Below the pieces are notes generated by a model, which was not told the DNA's origin, searched no databases, and saw only the letters and a program-made list of their open reading frames with translations. A stretch of 64,000 bases of DNA. Origin: Streptomyces tsukubensis. Lineage in GTDB: Bacteria; Actinomycetota; Actinomycetes; Streptomycetales; Streptomycetaceae. Below are positions 1-9,546 of this stretch, in pieces (position 1 is the stretch's first letter; each line of letters starts with the position of its first letter). A program made the translations under genes and the position numbers. The DNA is taken from positions 682,001-746,000 of the forward strand of contig NZ_CP045178.1 of the NCBI RefSeq assembly GCF_009296025.1. Reading direction: 5' to 3'.

Positions 1-123
1 CGCCGGGATGGCGCCCTCCTGGTGTCCCTCGCTCTCCGCACGGCCACTGTCGCCCACCGCTCGGGCGCCTGGGCCGTTGGCGTCGGCCCCACGAAGGCGG
101 GGGAGACACAGCGCCCGGTCTGA
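1..123 (+). CDS. 3' end of an unknown protein (partial)
   Basis: Frame 1 is open from the window edge to a TGA at 121-123, giving the last 40 residues of a protein that starts outside. Third codon positions are almost all G or C, as expected for Streptomyces coding DNA. The tail is Ala/Val/Gly-rich (ending KAGETQRPV). A 21-bp perfect hairpin begins four bases after the stop, which supports a real gene end. No family can be recognised from this much sequence. Confidence 0.55.
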   Translation, partial: RRDGALLVSLALRTATVAHRSGAWAVGVGPTKAGETQRPV

Positions 124-126
124 ACC

Positions 127-172
127 GGCCGGGAGGCGGCCTGACGGAACGCCGTCAGGCCGCCTCCCGGCC
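127..172. terminator. bidirectional terminator hairpin
   Basis: Perfect 21-bp inverted repeat (127-147 with 152-172) around a 4-base loop. It lies between the stop of the partial rightward gene (123) and the stop of the leftward MerR-PP2C gene (263), so it can serve both converging transcripts. Confidence 0.85.
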
Positions 173-262
173 CGTGTTCCTCCCCCAGGGGCAGGGGCGG
201 CGCTCCCGCCCGGCTCGGGCCGCAGCACACCCGGCCGGCACCGCGTGTCCTCGCCTCGCCCG

Positions 263-1489
263 CTACTGGCCGACCGCTTCGGCGCTCACGGCGGCCGACT
301 CGGGCGGGGCCTCCGCGGCGGTGGCCGTGACGTCCGCGACGACGCAGCTCACATTGTCCGGGGCGCCCGACGCCCGTGCGAGGGCGATGAGTTCGCGCAC
401 AGTGTCCTCCGGAGTCCCGCCTGCCGTCAGGACACGGTGTACCTCGGCGGAGGGGACGGCCGCGGGCAGTCCGTCGGAACAGAGGAGGTAGCGGTCGCCC
501 GCGCGGGCCTCGCGCAGACGGAGGTCCGGGTGGGCCTCGCCGCCGAACAGGGCGCGGACCAGCAAGGAGCGCTGCGGATGGGAGTCGGCCTCCTCGGGGG
601 TGAGACGTCCGTCGTCGATCATCGACTGCACGAGGGTGTGGTCGTGGGTGATCCGGAAGAGTTCGCCGTCCCTCAGGAGGTGGGCCCGGGAGTCGCCGAT
701 GTGCACCAGCGCCAGTTGGGAGCCGTTCAGGAACAACGCGGTGAGAGTGGTGCCGACTTCAGTGGCGGGCGCGGAGGCCGGAGCGGGGTGGGCGGCTTGC
801 GGCGGGGCGGTGTCCGTCCCGTGCCGGGCGCCCGCGCTGTCCGGTGAGGCTGCGGCGTTCCGCGCCGCGTCGGCGATGCCACGTACGGCACTGTTGGCGT
901 CCTCGACGGCTTCCGCCAGGACGTTGAGGAGGCCCCCCGCAGGGCTCCCCGCGGTGAGCGAGTGGATGTCAAGGCGCCGCATGACGTCGATGGCGGCTGC
1001 GCTCGCGGGTGCTCCGCCGGGGCCGAAGCCGTCCGCGACGGCCAGGAGCCGGGCGTCGGCGTGGACGGAGTCCTGATTGCTCTCCCGCACGAGTCCCGTG
1101 TCGGACAGGGCGGCGCAGCGGATGGTCAGACGGATGTCCTCAGGTGTCACGGTGGGGCCCTTCCCTGACAAGTGGTCGACGAGGAAGGCGGCCAGCTCGC
1201 GTCTGCTCGACGTCTCGGCCTCCACTTGGTACCAGAACCCCTGGATCTCCCGCGCCGCCTCGGGCGCCGCCAGCTCGCACACCTCTCGGATGCGGGCCAG
1301 CGGCATACCCAGGCGGCGCAGCCACGCCACCAGGTGGGCACGCTCCAGTTGTTCTGGGGAGTAGAAGCGGTAGCCGCTTGTCGGGTCGACACGGGCGGGA
1401 GGCAGCAGGCCGAGTTCGTCGTAGAGACGCAGTGCCTTTCGCGACAGGCGCGCGGCCCGCGCGAAGGCACCGATGGTCAGCAGCCCCAT
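263..1489 (-). CDS. MerR-type DNA-binding domain fused to PP2C-family phosphatase
   Basis: 408 aa. Residues 1-70 are a MerR winged helix (IGAFARAARLSRKALRLYDE, then SGYRFYSPEQLERA). Residues about 125-395 are a PP2C/PPM Ser/Thr phosphatase: SNQDS, LLAVADGFG, HIGDSRAHLL, LCSDGL and the late APDNVSCVV motif, so the metal-binding aspartates appear intact. An Ala/Pro-rich insert sits near residues 215-240. The start has a strong AGGAGG-like site seven bases upstream. Inference: a cytoplasmic protein tying DNA binding to dephosphorylation of a partner protein. The MerR part lacks an obvious effector domain of its own, and the phosphatase may take that place. Single-gene transcript facing the terminator at 127-172. 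Confidence 0.85.
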   Translation of the reverse strand: MGLLTIGAFARAARLSRKALRLYDELGLLPPARVDPTSGYRFYSPEQLERAHLVAWLRRLGMPLARIREVCELAAPEAAREIQGFWYQVEAETSSRRELAAFLVDHLSGKGPTVTPEDIRLTIRCAALSDTGLVRESNQDSVHADARLLAVADGFGPGGAPASAAAIDVMRRLDIHSLTAGSPAGGLLNVLAEAVEDANSAVRGIADAARNAAASPDSAGARHGTDTAPPQAAHPAPASAPATEVGTTLTALFLNGSQLALVHIGDSRAHLLRDGELFRITHDHTLVQSMIDDGRLTPEEADSHPQRSLLVRALFGGEAHPDLRLREARAGDRYLLCSDGLPAAVPSAEVHRVLTAGGTPEDTVRELIALARASGAPDNVSCVVADVTATAAEAPPESAAVSAEAVGQ

Positions 1490-1598
1490 GCCAGTTCCTC
1501 CTCGTCCCGGGCACCTCGCCCGGTCCTGGCGATGCTGTGCCCTCCCCTTGGGGGAAGGTCAACGCCTGGTGACGCGTCGGGGCACCGATCCGCCGCGG

Positions 1599-2291
1599 TC
1601 AGGCGTTGGCGGGTTCGCTCTGCTTGTCCTGCGCGGAGCGGTCGGGGTCCACGTGGGTGTAGAAGACGGACTTCTGCTGCTTGGTGCGCAGCACGCGGCC
1701 CTTGGCGACGAGCGCTTCCAGAGTGGTACGAACCACGTTGCCCTTCACCTCACGGTCGGGGTGCTGGGAGGTGAGGGTCGCGGCGACCTCGGAGGCGGAC
1801 CTGGGCTCACCGTGCGCGGCGAGCTGGTTGCTGATGAGCTCGCGCAGGGTGGGCCGGCGGTCCTTGCCGCCCTGGTTCTTCGCCCCGGTCGCCTCGACGG
1901 CCTCGGCCTTCGAAGTGGCCGCCTTCTTCTTGGCGGGGGCCTTCTGTGCCTCCGCCGCACGCTGGCGCTTGGGGCGCTCGGTCGTCGACTGCTTGGGCTT
2001 GCGCGCCTGGGGCACCTTCGCCGTCGGGGTCTTCTTCTTCGCCTCGCCCGCGAGTGCCTGGCTTCCCGCGGAGACGGCCTGGGTGAGCGCTTCCGCCGCT
2101 TCGCCCCCGATGGCCTGCTGGACACCGACGAGCATCGCCTGGTCGCGCTGGAGGGTGGTCAACCTCTCCTGGAGCGAGGTGATTTCCTCAGCGATGCTCT
2201 TCTGCTCCTCGGTGTTGTGCTCCAAGTCGGTGGCCACTTTGTATGCGTACTGGTTCTTGAGGTTCTGGACCTCGGCCGAGTCGTCGGACAC
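1599..2291 (-). CDS. coiled-coil / Lys-Ala-rich / winged-helix protein
   Basis: 230 aa with a GTG start. Three parts are visible: a heptad-rich helix at residues about 5-65 (LEHNTEEQKSIAEEITSLQE), a histone-H1-like Lys/Ala/Pro-rich linker at about 80-150, and a C-terminal winged-helix-like domain at about 150-215 (TLRELISNQLAAHGEPRSAS, then KGNVVRTTLEALVAKGRV). No enzyme motif is present. The layout suggests a DNA-binding, possibly nucleoid-associated or regulatory protein that oligomerises through the coiled coil. The function is inferred from architecture only. It is transcribed away from the 970-base gap to its right. Confidence 0.75.
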   Translation of the reverse strand: MSDDSAEVQNLKNQYAYKVATDLEHNTEEQKSIAEEITSLQERLTTLQRDQAMLVGVQQAIGGEAAEALTQAVSAGSQALAGEAKKKTPTAKVPQARKPKQSTTERPKRQRAAEAQKAPAKKKAATSKAEAVEATGAKNQGGKDRRPTLRELISNQLAAHGEPRSASEVAATLTSQHPDREVKGNVVRTTLEALVAKGRVLRTKQQKSVFYTHVDPDRSAQDKQSEPANA

Positions 2292-2535
2292 GTAAGGCTC
2301 GCTTCCTGATTCGGGTGTGGTGGCCCCGATCGTACTGACCTGGGCTCCAGCGCACCCATCCGTGCTCCTGACTTCAGCTCATCGCGTGAACATCCGGGTG
2401 GGTGGACATGGAGAGGAACCTGCGGGGGACGGGAGGTGCGCGGTGGGGTGAGGCTACCCCCACACACCCCTCACCGGGGCCGTTCCCGCACCATCCGTGA
2501 CCTGCCCGGCCTCCCGCGCTCCCTCAGGAAGAGGG
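2292..2535. other. intergenic, nothing recognised
   Basis: Upstream region of the winged-helix gene. I see no further gene, repeat or clear hairpin here. Confidence 0.5.
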
Positions 2536-2817
2536 TCACGAGGTGTACTTGTCACGGTCGGCACGGCGCACCACCACGGGCCCCGCGAGCTGCCCGCACG
2601 GCGGCCCCGGGGCGCTCACCACGGCCATGACCTCGGCGATGTCGGTCACCCGACCCACTACTTCGGCGTCCACGCCGCCGGTTTCGAAGGGGGTTTCTCC
2701 CTTCCGCGGGCGCGGCACGACGACTCGAAAGAGGGAGTTGTGGGTACTGCCGCTCCCGGTCGGGCCTCCAGGCGTTCCGCACCACACATGCCTCTGTACG
2801 TCGCCCGTACGTCTCAC
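2536..2817 (-). CDS. possible small hypothetical protein
   Basis: 93-codon frame. The C-terminal two thirds have coherent composition and mostly G/C third positions (EVVGRVTDIAEVMAVV, ending RRADRDKYTS). The N-terminal third is less convincing, so the true start may be an internal GTG. No good ribosome-binding site is visible. It sits alone in a long gap and no family is recognised. It could equally be non-coding. Confidence 0.3.
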   Translation of the reverse strand: MRRTGDVQRHVWCGTPGGPTGSGSTHNSLFRVVVPRPRKGETPFETGGVDAEVVGRVTDIAEVMAVVSAPGPPCGQLAGPVVVRRADRDKYTS

Positions 2818-3262
2818 GGACCCACCGGCACCACGCTCCTCGGGTGCCCGTCGTGGCGCCGTGACATCGATCGTGGAGAGAACCGTTCGGTGAGTACGCC
2901 AAGTTGACGGAAGGCCCCGAAGGGCGCCGCGGGCGCGGGCTCGTCCCTGCGGGCGGTGGGGTCCCGCGCTCCCTTCACAGGCCGTGGGATCGGACCGCGT
3001 GGCCCGGTTCGCGTGCGGTCCGTCAGTCTCGGGTCAACCCGGGACACGCGACCTCACCCCAGCGGCTCCCCCACCGTTCCCTCCTGCCCCGCACGGGCTC
3101 ACCGCACCCGACGACACGTCGGGCCGCGCGGAAGGAAGGAGCTCACCCCGCCTCACCGCGGGGGCGCCCGGCGCGGCGCGGAGTCGGCGCCGGGAGGTGT
3201 CTCAACTGGACCCTCGGCGGCCCGGTTTGGCCTGGCGTCATGATTATCCGTACGATCCGTCG
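2818..3262. other. intergenic, nothing recognised
   Basis: 445 bases ahead of the vWA gene. Frames open on both strands lack a consistent codon pattern. There is no clear promoter or hairpin that I can support. Confidence 0.4.
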
Positions 3263-4567
3263 ATGATCATGAAGAAATACCTGGCGACCGGGGCGTGCGG
3301 TGTGCTGGCCGCAGCCGTCGTCGGGCTCCTGCCGGCGAGCGCTGCCGCCGCGGACGATCCTCCTCCACGCGCAGAGGCGTCCAAGGTCGAGCTGGTGCTC
3401 GACGTCAGTGGTTCCATGCGGGCCAGGGACATCGACGGCGCCTCGCGCATGTCAGCGGCGAAACGCGCGTTCAACGAGGTGCTCGACTCGGTCCCCGGCG
3501 ATGTGGACCTGGGCATCAGGACGCTGGGCGCCGACTACCCGGGCGAGGACAGGAAGGTCGGCTGCAAGGACACCCGGGCTCTCTACCCGGTCGGGCAGCT
3601 CGACCGCACCGAGGCCAAGACCGCCGTGGGCACGCTCTCCCCCACCGGCTGGACGCCGATCGGGCCGGCGCTGCTCGGCGCCGCCGACGACCTCAAGGAG
3701 GGCAGCGGCGCCCGCAGGATCGTGCTCATCACCGACGGCGAGGACACCTGCGCACCGCTCGACCCGTGCGTCGTGGCCCGTGAGCTGGCGGCCAAGGGTG
3801 TCGGCCTGGTCGTCGACACCCTGGGCCTCGTCCCTGACGCCAAGACACGCTCGCAGCTCACCTGTATCGCGGGGGCCACCGGCGGCACGTACACCACGGT
3901 CCAGCACACCAAGGAACTCTCCGGCCGCGTCAAGCAGTTGGTGGATCGCGCGGCGGACCCCGTCGCCGCCCCCGTGGCCCAGGAGGGCGCCGAGGACTGT
4001 GCGAGCGCGCCGAAGCTCAAGACGGGGCTCTACAGCGACCGCGAGCGGTTCGCCGAGCACCGCTGGTACAAGGTGGACGTACGTCCCGGCCAGGAGCTGC
4101 GGGCCTCGGTGAGCATCGGGGCCGACCGCGCGGTCAACAAGGACTACGGGCTGCTGATCCGTGCCGTGACCGAGCAGGGCCGTGAGATCGTGCGCGGCTC
4201 GGAGTCGGGCACGGGGAGGACCGACGCCCTCTCCACGGGGCTGCGCTATCCCAGGCCTCCTGCCGACGACGCCGATGCCTCGGACGACCCCGAGGGCTCG
4301 GGCGGCGGCGTGAACGCGACTGAACCTGTCTGTCTCCAGGTCAGCAACTCCTTCTCGGCGCCCTCGTCCGTCAAAACGACCCCCGGCATGCCGCTCGAAC
4401 TGACCATCGACGTGGTGGACTCGCCCGACGAGCCCGGCGACATCGCCTCCTTCGGTCTCGGCCGGGGCTGGTGGCTGCTGGGAGCGCTCGTCGTCATCGG
4501 GCTGCTTTCGGGTCTGGTGTGGGGCTGGGTCTCACGTTGGCGGGTCGCCGTCTGGAGGAGCAACTGA
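3263..4567 (+). CDS. secreted, membrane-anchored von Willebrand A domain protein
   Basis: 434 aa from ATG 3263; an ATG two codons later (3269) is equally possible, and neither has a clear ribosome site. The signal peptide is residues 1-30 (MKKYLATGACGVLAAAVVG). The vWA domain is about residues 37-230, with the metal-site motif DVSGSM and a later ITDGEDTC. A beta-rich region follows. Near the C-terminus there is one membrane helix (WWLLGALVVIGLLSGLVWGW) and a short basic tail. Role by family: extracellular protein or ligand binding through a metal-ion-dependent adhesion site. The stop overlaps the next start by one base, so the two are probably made together. Confidence 0.85.
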   Translation: MIMKKYLATGACGVLAAAVVGLLPASAAAADDPPPRAEASKVELVLDVSGSMRARDIDGASRMSAAKRAFNEVLDSVPGDVDLGIRTLGADYPGEDRKVGCKDTRALYPVGQLDRTEAKTAVGTLSPTGWTPIGPALLGAADDLKEGSGARRIVLITDGEDTCAPLDPCVVARELAAKGVGLVVDTLGLVPDAKTRSQLTCIAGATGGTYTTVQHTKELSGRVKQLVDRAADPVAAPVAQEGAEDCASAPKLKTGLYSDRERFAEHRWYKVDVRPGQELRASVSIGADRAVNKDYGLLIRAVTEQGREIVRGSESGTGRTDALSTGLRYPRPPADDADASDDPEGSGGGVNATEPVCLQVSNSFSAPSSVKTTPGMPLELTIDVVDSPDEPGDIASFGLGRGWWLLGALVVIGLLSGLVWGWVSRWRVAVWRSN

Positions 4568-5409
4568 TGCGCATCACCAAGGTCCCCACGGGGGCGCGCC
4601 GGTATCTCGTCGCGCGGGTGCTCGCCTGCGCGCTGCTCGTGCCGGCCGCGGCACTCTGTGCGGCGGCCCCCGCGGTGGCCGCCCCTTCCTCCTCGGCGTC
4701 ACCGGACGGCGACGACAGCGGTCCTCCCACCGAGGCCGGCACGAATTTCCGTACGGCGACCCCGGTCCAGCAGGACGAGGAGGCCACCGCCGACGGTTCG
4801 ACGGGCGACTATCTGTACTGGGTGTTCCCCGCGGACACCGGTCAGGCGGCCACGGTCAGGGCCGAGGTGACATTCCCCGAGGGGGCTGTCAGGAAGTCGG
4901 CCACGACCTGGGGCGTGGAGGTCTACGACGGGCTGCGGCGCCGTCAGGCCTGTGTGTACGGGAGCGCGTCCAGGACCGTGCCCGCCGAGGCCGGCTCGGT
5001 GCGGCTGACGTGTCATCTCAGGACCGTACGCGCGTGGGCCGAGCCGTGGTCCAACGATCCGCTTCCCGGGAGCTACTACATCCGACTCACCGCTCTGGAG
5101 GCCTCGGGGGGCGACATGGGCCTGCCCATGCACGCCGAGGTGAAGGCCACCTCGGTCGACAAGGGCGGCGCCGCCGCCGTGGGAGGCCGGCTCGGCGCTC
5201 CCGTGGTCGCGGGGATCGGCCCCTCCGGCCAGGCCATGGGCGCGGCGGGCGCCGCACGGGCCCCGGAGGACGGCTGGTCCTCCGGGCGCTGGACGGACCG
5301 GTGGATCTGGACTATCGCCGGTGGTGTCCTCGGGGCGCTCGCCGGTATCGGCGGTTACGCGCTCACCCGCGGCTCGGGCCGTCCTTCCCGGGTCCCTCCG
5401 GGCGTCTGA
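4567..5409 (+). CDS. secreted membrane-anchored protein partnered with the vWA protein
   Basis: 280 aa; ATG 4567 shares one base with the previous TGA, implying translational coupling. The signal peptide is residues about 1-37 (ARVLACALLVPAAALCAAAP). The extracellular body is beta-rich, with aromatic/Gly motifs resembling pre-peptidase-like domains (TGDYLYWVFPADTGQAATVR). There is a C-terminal helix (WIWTIAGGVLGALAGIGGYA) and a basic tail. No catalytic residues are recognised. Same topology as its neighbour, so the pair probably acts as one cell-surface unit. Confidence 0.8.
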   Translation: MRITKVPTGARRYLVARVLACALLVPAAALCAAAPAVAAPSSSASPDGDDSGPPTEAGTNFRTATPVQQDEEATADGSTGDYLYWVFPADTGQAATVRAEVTFPEGAVRKSATTWGVEVYDGLRRRQACVYGSASRTVPAEAGSVRLTCHLRTVRAWAEPWSNDPLPGSYYIRLTALEASGGDMGLPMHAEVKATSVDKGGAAAVGGRLGAPVVAGIGPSGQAMGAAGAARAPEDGWSSGRWTDRWIWTIAGGVLGALAGIGGYALTRGSGRPSRVPPGV

Positions 5410-5464
5410 GGCCGGGCGTCCGAGGCCGGGCGTCTGAGGCCGGGCGTCCGAGGCCGGGCGTCCG
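5401..5464. repeat. 14-bp tandem repeat running through a stop codon
   Basis: Four copies of GGCGTCYGAGGCCG (5401-5456) plus a partial fifth. The variable base alternates T, C, T, C, so the array may be a duplicated 28-bp unit. The first copy contains the last codons and TGA of the upstream gene. Confidence 0.85.
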
Positions 5465-5519
5465 GGAAGTGCGTCCGGGTGTTCGGGGCCGGGCGGCCGA
5501 GGAGAGCGGTCACGACCGG

Positions 5520-5564
5520 ACACGTGTCCCCCGTCAGGCGAAGTGCCGGGCGGGGGACACGTGT
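5520..5564. terminator. bidirectional terminator hairpin
   Basis: Perfect 14-bp arms (5520-5533 with 5551-5564) and a 17-base loop, between converging genes ending at 5409 and 5595. Confidence 0.8.
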
Positions 5565-5594
5565 GTGCGGCGGGCACCGGGACGGCGGACCGGT

Positions 5595-5939
5595 TCAGCC
5601 GCGGCCGATGACCGTGAACACGGTGCAGGCGCCGCTCAGGGCCCCCGCTCCGACGACCGCGGTGGCCACGCACCGCTTCTTCAGCTGCTCGTACCGCGCC
5701 GAGTACTCACCGCGCAGTTCCGTCGCCCGCTCGGAGACATGGACGAGCATCGCCTTGGACGCGGCCAGCCGGTCGTCGGTGTAGACGCGCTCGACGTCCT
5801 CGCGCTGGGCGGTGGTGAGCCAGGGCAGCTGCTCGCAGAAGAGCCCCGCCCGCCTGCGCGCCTCCTCCACCTCTGAGTTCCACAGGAGGTAGCCCTCCAG
5901 CTGGACGAGACCGTGCGCGCTGTCGTTGTCGGGCTCCAC
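5595..5939 (-). CDS. small membrane protein linked to cytochrome oxidase
   Basis: 114 aa. The N-terminal about 85 residues are soluble and helical (EEARRRAGLFCEQLPWLTTA). One C-terminal hydrophobic helix (VATAVVGAGALSGACTVFTV) suggests a tail anchor. It lies 45 bases downstream of ctaD on the same strand. No known oxidase subunit motif is recognised. A role as an accessory or assembly factor is inferred from position alone. Confidence 0.7.
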   Translation of the reverse strand: MEPDNDSAHGLVQLEGYLLWNSEVEEARRRAGLFCEQLPWLTTAQREDVERVYTDDRLAASKAMLVHVSERATELRGEYSARYEQLKKRCVATAVVGAGALSGACTVFTVIGRG

Positions 5940-5984
5940 GCGATTTCTCCTTGCTGTCGGACAGGCCCCGCGGCTGCCACCGCA

Positions 5985-7709
5985 CTACTCGGGAAGGTCC
6001 TGCTTGTCGCCGGGGGCGACGAACTTGGAGCGGCCCGGACTGTTGACGGCCTCTTCGACCGCACCGATCGCGGGGTGGTGGAGATCGAAGGCCGGCGACT
6101 CCGACCTGATACGCGGCAGCGTCGTGAAGTTGTGGCGCGGCGGCGGGCAGGAGGTGGCCCACTCCAGCGAGCGGCCGAAGCCCCAGGGGTCGTCGACCAG
6201 GACCTTCTCTCCGTACTTGGCGGTCTTCCAGATGTTGTAGAAGAACGGCAGGAGCGAGAGGCCGAGCAGGAACGAGCTGATGGACGAGATGGTGTTGAGC
6301 CACGTGAAGCCGTCGGTCGCGAGGTAGTCCGCGTAGCGGCGGGGCATGCCCTCGGCGCCCAGCCAGTGCTGCACGAGGAACGTTCCGTGGAAGCCCACGA
6401 AGAGCGTCCAGAACGTGATCTTGCCGAGCCGCTCGTCCAGCATCTTGCCGGTGAACTTCGGCCACCAGAAGTGGAACCCGGCGAACATCGCGAAGACGAC
6501 GGTGCCGAAGACCACGTAGTGGAAGTGGGCGACGACGAAGTACGAGTCGGAGACGTGGAAGTCCAGAGGGGGCGACGCGAGGATGACGCCGGTCAGACCG
6601 CCGAAGAGGAAGGTCACCAGGAAGCCGATGGACCAGAGCATGGGCGTCTCGAAGGAGAGGGACCCATGCCAAAGGGTCCCGATCCAGTTGAAGAACTTCA
6701 CTCCTGTGGGCACCGCGATCAGGAAGGTCATGAAGGAGAAGAACGGCAGCAGCACACCACCTGTCACATACATGTGGTGTGCCCACACCGTGATGGAGAG
6801 ACCCGCGATGGCGATGGTGGCGCCGATCAGGCCGATGTAGCCGAAGATCGGTTTGCGGCTGAAGACGGGGAGGATCTCGGTGACGATGCCGAAGAACGGC
6901 AACGCGATGATGTACACCTCCGGATGGCCGAAGAACCAGAAGAGGTGCTGCCACAGCAGCGCGCCCCCGTTCTCCGCGGCGAACACCTGTGCCCCGAATT
7001 TACGGTCCGCCTCCAGCGCCAGGAGCGCGGCCGCGAGTACGGGGAAGGCGAACAGTACGAGGACCGCCGTCAGCAGGGCGTTCCACACGAAGATCGGCAT
7101 ACGGAACATCGTCATTCCGGGGGCGCGCATGCAGATGATGGTGGTGATGAAGTTGACCGAGCCGAGGATCGTGCCGAACCCCTGGAACGCGAGCCCCATG
7201 ATCCACATGTCCCCGCCGATGCCGGGCGAGTGCGCCGCGTCGGTCAGCGGGGAGTAGGCGAACCAGCCGAAGTCGGCCGCGCCGTCCGGGGTGATCAGGC
7301 TCCCGATGACGATGAGGGATCCGAAGAGGTACAGCCAGTAGGCGAACATGTTCAGCCGCGGGAAGGCCACATCGGGCGCGCCGATCTGGAGCGGCATGAT
7401 CCAGTTGGTGAAGCCGATGAACAGCGGCGTCGCGAACATCAGCAGCATGATCGTGCCGTGCATCGTGAACGCCTGGTTGAACTGCTCGGGCGACACGATC
7501 TGCAGGCCGGGCCTGGCGAGTTCGGCGCGCATCAGGAGCGCCATCAGCCCGCCGAAGCAGAAGAACACGAAGGAGGTCGCCAGATAGGAGGATCCGATCA
7601 CCTTGTGGTCGGTGCTGGTGATCCATCGCACGACCCAGGCGCCAGGACTCCGGGTCTGGGTGGGAGGCAGGGCTGGGGCGGCGCCCACCCGGATGTCTGG
7701 CGAACTCAC
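5985..7709 (-). CDS. ctaD: cytochrome c oxidase subunit I
   Basis: 574 aa from GTG 7709 (GGAGA five bases upstream); the frame stays open further upstream but without family resemblance. This is the membrane heme-copper oxidase catalytic subunit that reduces O2 and pumps protons. Visible hallmarks: the heme-ligand histidine in [11 protein letters not shown], the CuB His and cross-linked Tyr in FFGHPEVYI, the CuB histidines in AHHMYV, and the heme histidines in HFHYVVFG. About twelve helices, normal length. No ctaC, ctaE or ctaF neighbours are present, so it appears to be an isolated or second copy. Streptomycetes such as S. coelicolor are known to carry more than one ctaD. Confidence 0.95.
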   Translation of the reverse strand: MSSPDIRVGAAPALPPTQTRSPGAWVVRWITSTDHKVIGSSYLATSFVFFCFGGLMALLMRAELARPGLQIVSPEQFNQAFTMHGTIMLLMFATPLFIGFTNWIMPLQIGAPDVAFPRLNMFAYWLYLFGSLIVIGSLITPDGAADFGWFAYSPLTDAAHSPGIGGDMWIMGLAFQGFGTILGSVNFITTIICMRAPGMTMFRMPIFVWNALLTAVLVLFAFPVLAAALLALEADRKFGAQVFAAENGGALLWQHLFWFFGHPEVYIIALPFFGIVTEILPVFSRKPIFGYIGLIGATIAIAGLSITVWAHHMYVTGGVLLPFFSFMTFLIAVPTGVKFFNWIGTLWHGSLSFETPMLWSIGFLVTFLFGGLTGVILASPPLDFHVSDSYFVVAHFHYVVFGTVVFAMFAGFHFWWPKFTGKMLDERLGKITFWTLFVGFHGTFLVQHWLGAEGMPRRYADYLATDGFTWLNTISSISSFLLGLSLLPFFYNIWKTAKYGEKVLVDDPWGFGRSLEWATSCPPPRHNFTTLPRIRSESPAFDLHHPAIGAVEEAVNSPGRSKFVAPGDKQDLPE

Positions 7710-8097
7710 TCGGTCTCCATTCGTCGTCTCCCGCCCGTCGTCGCGCGGAGCCGCGCGGCGCGGCCGTGTGCGTTGCCGCGCGGAGGCGGCGGGGAGGGAA
7801 TCGGCGGGCCGAAAGGAGGAATCCCCTTTTCCGCCCGTACGGCGAACGAAGCCTATAAATGCTGTCATGGAGGGAGGTTCAGGCACGCGGACGATGGGCC
7901 GATCGGTTCTTTTATTTCGCCGGGCGGGTCCTGTCGGCTCGCGTGTCACGCTCCTTGCGGGTACGGAAATACGACTCCGCCCCCTGTCTCGTCGTCCGAC
8001 GGTCAGGGGGCGGGATCGTGCGCGGGGGCCGAGCCGTGCGCGGGGCCGACATGGAGCGTGGCGCTCCCTCGGATGGGTCGGCCGCCCGCGCGGTGGG
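7710..8097. other. intergenic: ctaD upstream region plus terminator
   Basis: 388 bases. The right part holds the hairpin at 7977-8013. The middle has an AT-richer stretch (7849-7925) that may contain the ctaD promoter; no exact -10/-35 pair can be assigned. Confidence 0.4.
7977..8013 (-). terminator. terminator of the YhgE/Pip-like gene
   Basis: Perfect 10-bp arms (7977-7986 with 8004-8013), 17-base loop, about 85 bases beyond the leftward stop at 8098. Confidence 0.6.
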
Positions 8098-9546
8098 TCA
8101 GCCGCCCGCGGGGACGGGCTGGTTGTTCGCGGGCTGTTCGCGGGGCTCCAGCCTGAAGTCCTCACGGGCGAGATGCCCGTCACGGATCGGGACCCGGGCC
8201 ACGGCGGCCAGCAGCTGCGGGGCGCTCGCGATGACGTTGACGAACTGCTCGGGCAGGCCGCCGGCGGCGTACTCGCCGTCCGTGTCGGTGGTGGCCCGCA
8301 CCAGTTCCCTGCCGTGCGTGCCGGTCACCGTGACGACCACTCCGCTCAGGGGCTGCCCGTGCCGGTCGGTGATCCTGCCCGCGAGCTGGGACTGCGGGAG
8401 GCCGAGCGCGTGGGCGTGCGGAGGCACCGCGGCGGGCCGTTGCATCTCGATGACGGGGTCCTCGACGGGCGGCTCCGGCTGCGGCGCGGCCTCGCCCTGC
8501 GCGGCCTCCTTCGCCGCCGCCCTGCGCTCCTTCCAGATCGCGAGCAGGTTGAGTACGACCGCCGCCGCGATCCAGCAGCAGATGACCAGGATGTGACTGG
8601 TGACGCCCTTGCCGTGGAAGTAGAAGAGGCCGCGCAACGCCTCGATCAGGTTGCCCATCGGCATGTACGGGTGCAGCGCCCTGAAGAAGCCGGGAACCAT
8701 CTGGACGGGGATCGCGCCGCCGCTCGACGGCATGCTGAGCAGGACGAACAGCCCCATCGCGACGCCGGGGAAGAACTGTTTGGCGAAGGGGACAAGCCCG
8801 AAGGAGAACTGCGCCACCGCCTGGGTCATCAGGAAGAGGAAGAGAATCGCCAGCGGGTCGTTGGGGATGACGTTCATCATGCGGCCCACACCGAAGGCGA
8901 TCGGCGCGAGGACCGCGCCGGCCGCGGCCAGCGTGATGATCTTTTTACGCCTGCCGAAGGTGGTGGCCCGCAGCAGCATCATCACCATGACGTACGAGGG
9001 GATGGTGCACGCCAGGACGAGGTAGAAGAGGCCGGTGCCCATACCGTCGCCCGCGGCGGTCGGCGCCACCTCGTGCGTCTGGAGGTTCCCCCCGCTCTGC
9101 TGTGCGACGCCGGTGAAGGTCTTCTGGAGGACGGACTCAAGCGAGTAGCCGTCCGCCTTGGCGGTGTAGAGGTGGGAGTCGCCCGGTCCGGGGACGAATC
9201 CGGCGGTGGCCGAGCGGTCGGTGACCGCGCTCTTCGCCGCGTCCGCCGAGTCGACCTTTATGATGTCGAAGGCCCCGGGCATCGTCTGGTCGAGGGCGTG
9301 CTGGAGCTGCGGCGCCGACTGCGCGGGGACCGCCACCTCGACGTGGTGCGGGGTGGGGTTGTGGAAGGGCAGCAGATAACAGACCAGGAATCCGACGAAG
9401 AAGAACGCCGGGAACCAGAGGGTCTGCACCAGGGTCCGCGCGGTCTCCGCCACCGAGCCCTTGGCACGGTGCTTGGCGCCGTCCTCGCTCCCCGTCGCGG
9501 CGTCCGCCGCCGCCGTCGCGACTTCTTCCTGCGCTTGTTGCGCCAT
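8098..9546 (-). CDS. YhgE/Pip-like membrane protein with C-terminal carboxypeptidase-regulatory-like domain
   Basis: 482 aa from ATG 9546 (starts [10 protein letters not shown]); an in-frame ATG 24 codons upstream is possible. Layout: a first helix at about residue 45 ([14 protein letters not shown]), an extracytoplasmic region, then five or six helices at about 185-355 as in ABC-2/YhgE-Pip proteins. After a Glu/Pro linker comes a beta-sandwich domain ([20 protein letters not shown]) near 400-465. No ATPase is nearby. Probably an export or cell-surface protein. It diverges from a TetR gene, with palindromes between them, so TetR repression is likely. Confidence 0.75.
   Translation of the reverse strand: MAQQAQEEVATAAADAATGSEDGAKHRAKGSVAETARTLVQTLWFPAFFFVGFLVCYLLPFHNPTPHHVEVAVPAQSAPQLQHALDQTMPGAFDIIKVDSADAAKSAVTDRSATAGFVPGPGDSHLYTAKADGYSLESVLQKTFTGVAQQSGGNLQTHEVAPTAAGDGMGTGLFYLVLACTIPSYVMVMMLLRATTFGRRKKIITLAAAGAVLAPIAFGVGRMMNVIPNDPLAILFLFLMTQAVAQFSFGLVPFAKQFFPGVAMGLFVLLSMPSSGGAIPVQMVPGFFRALHPYMPMGNLIEALRGLFYFHGKGVTSHILVICCWIAAAVVLNLLAIWKERRAAAKEAAQGEAAPQPEPPVEDPVIEMQRPAAVPPHAHALGLPQSQLAGRITDRHGQPLSGVVVTVTGTHGRELVRATTDTDGEYAAGGLPEQFVNVIASAPQLLAAVARVPIRDGHLAREDFRLEPREQPANNQPVPAGG

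Noticed and set aside
5913..8156. 747-codon + strand frame opposite ctaD
   Set aside because: Glu/Arg/His-rich antisense shadow of a conserved membrane protein.
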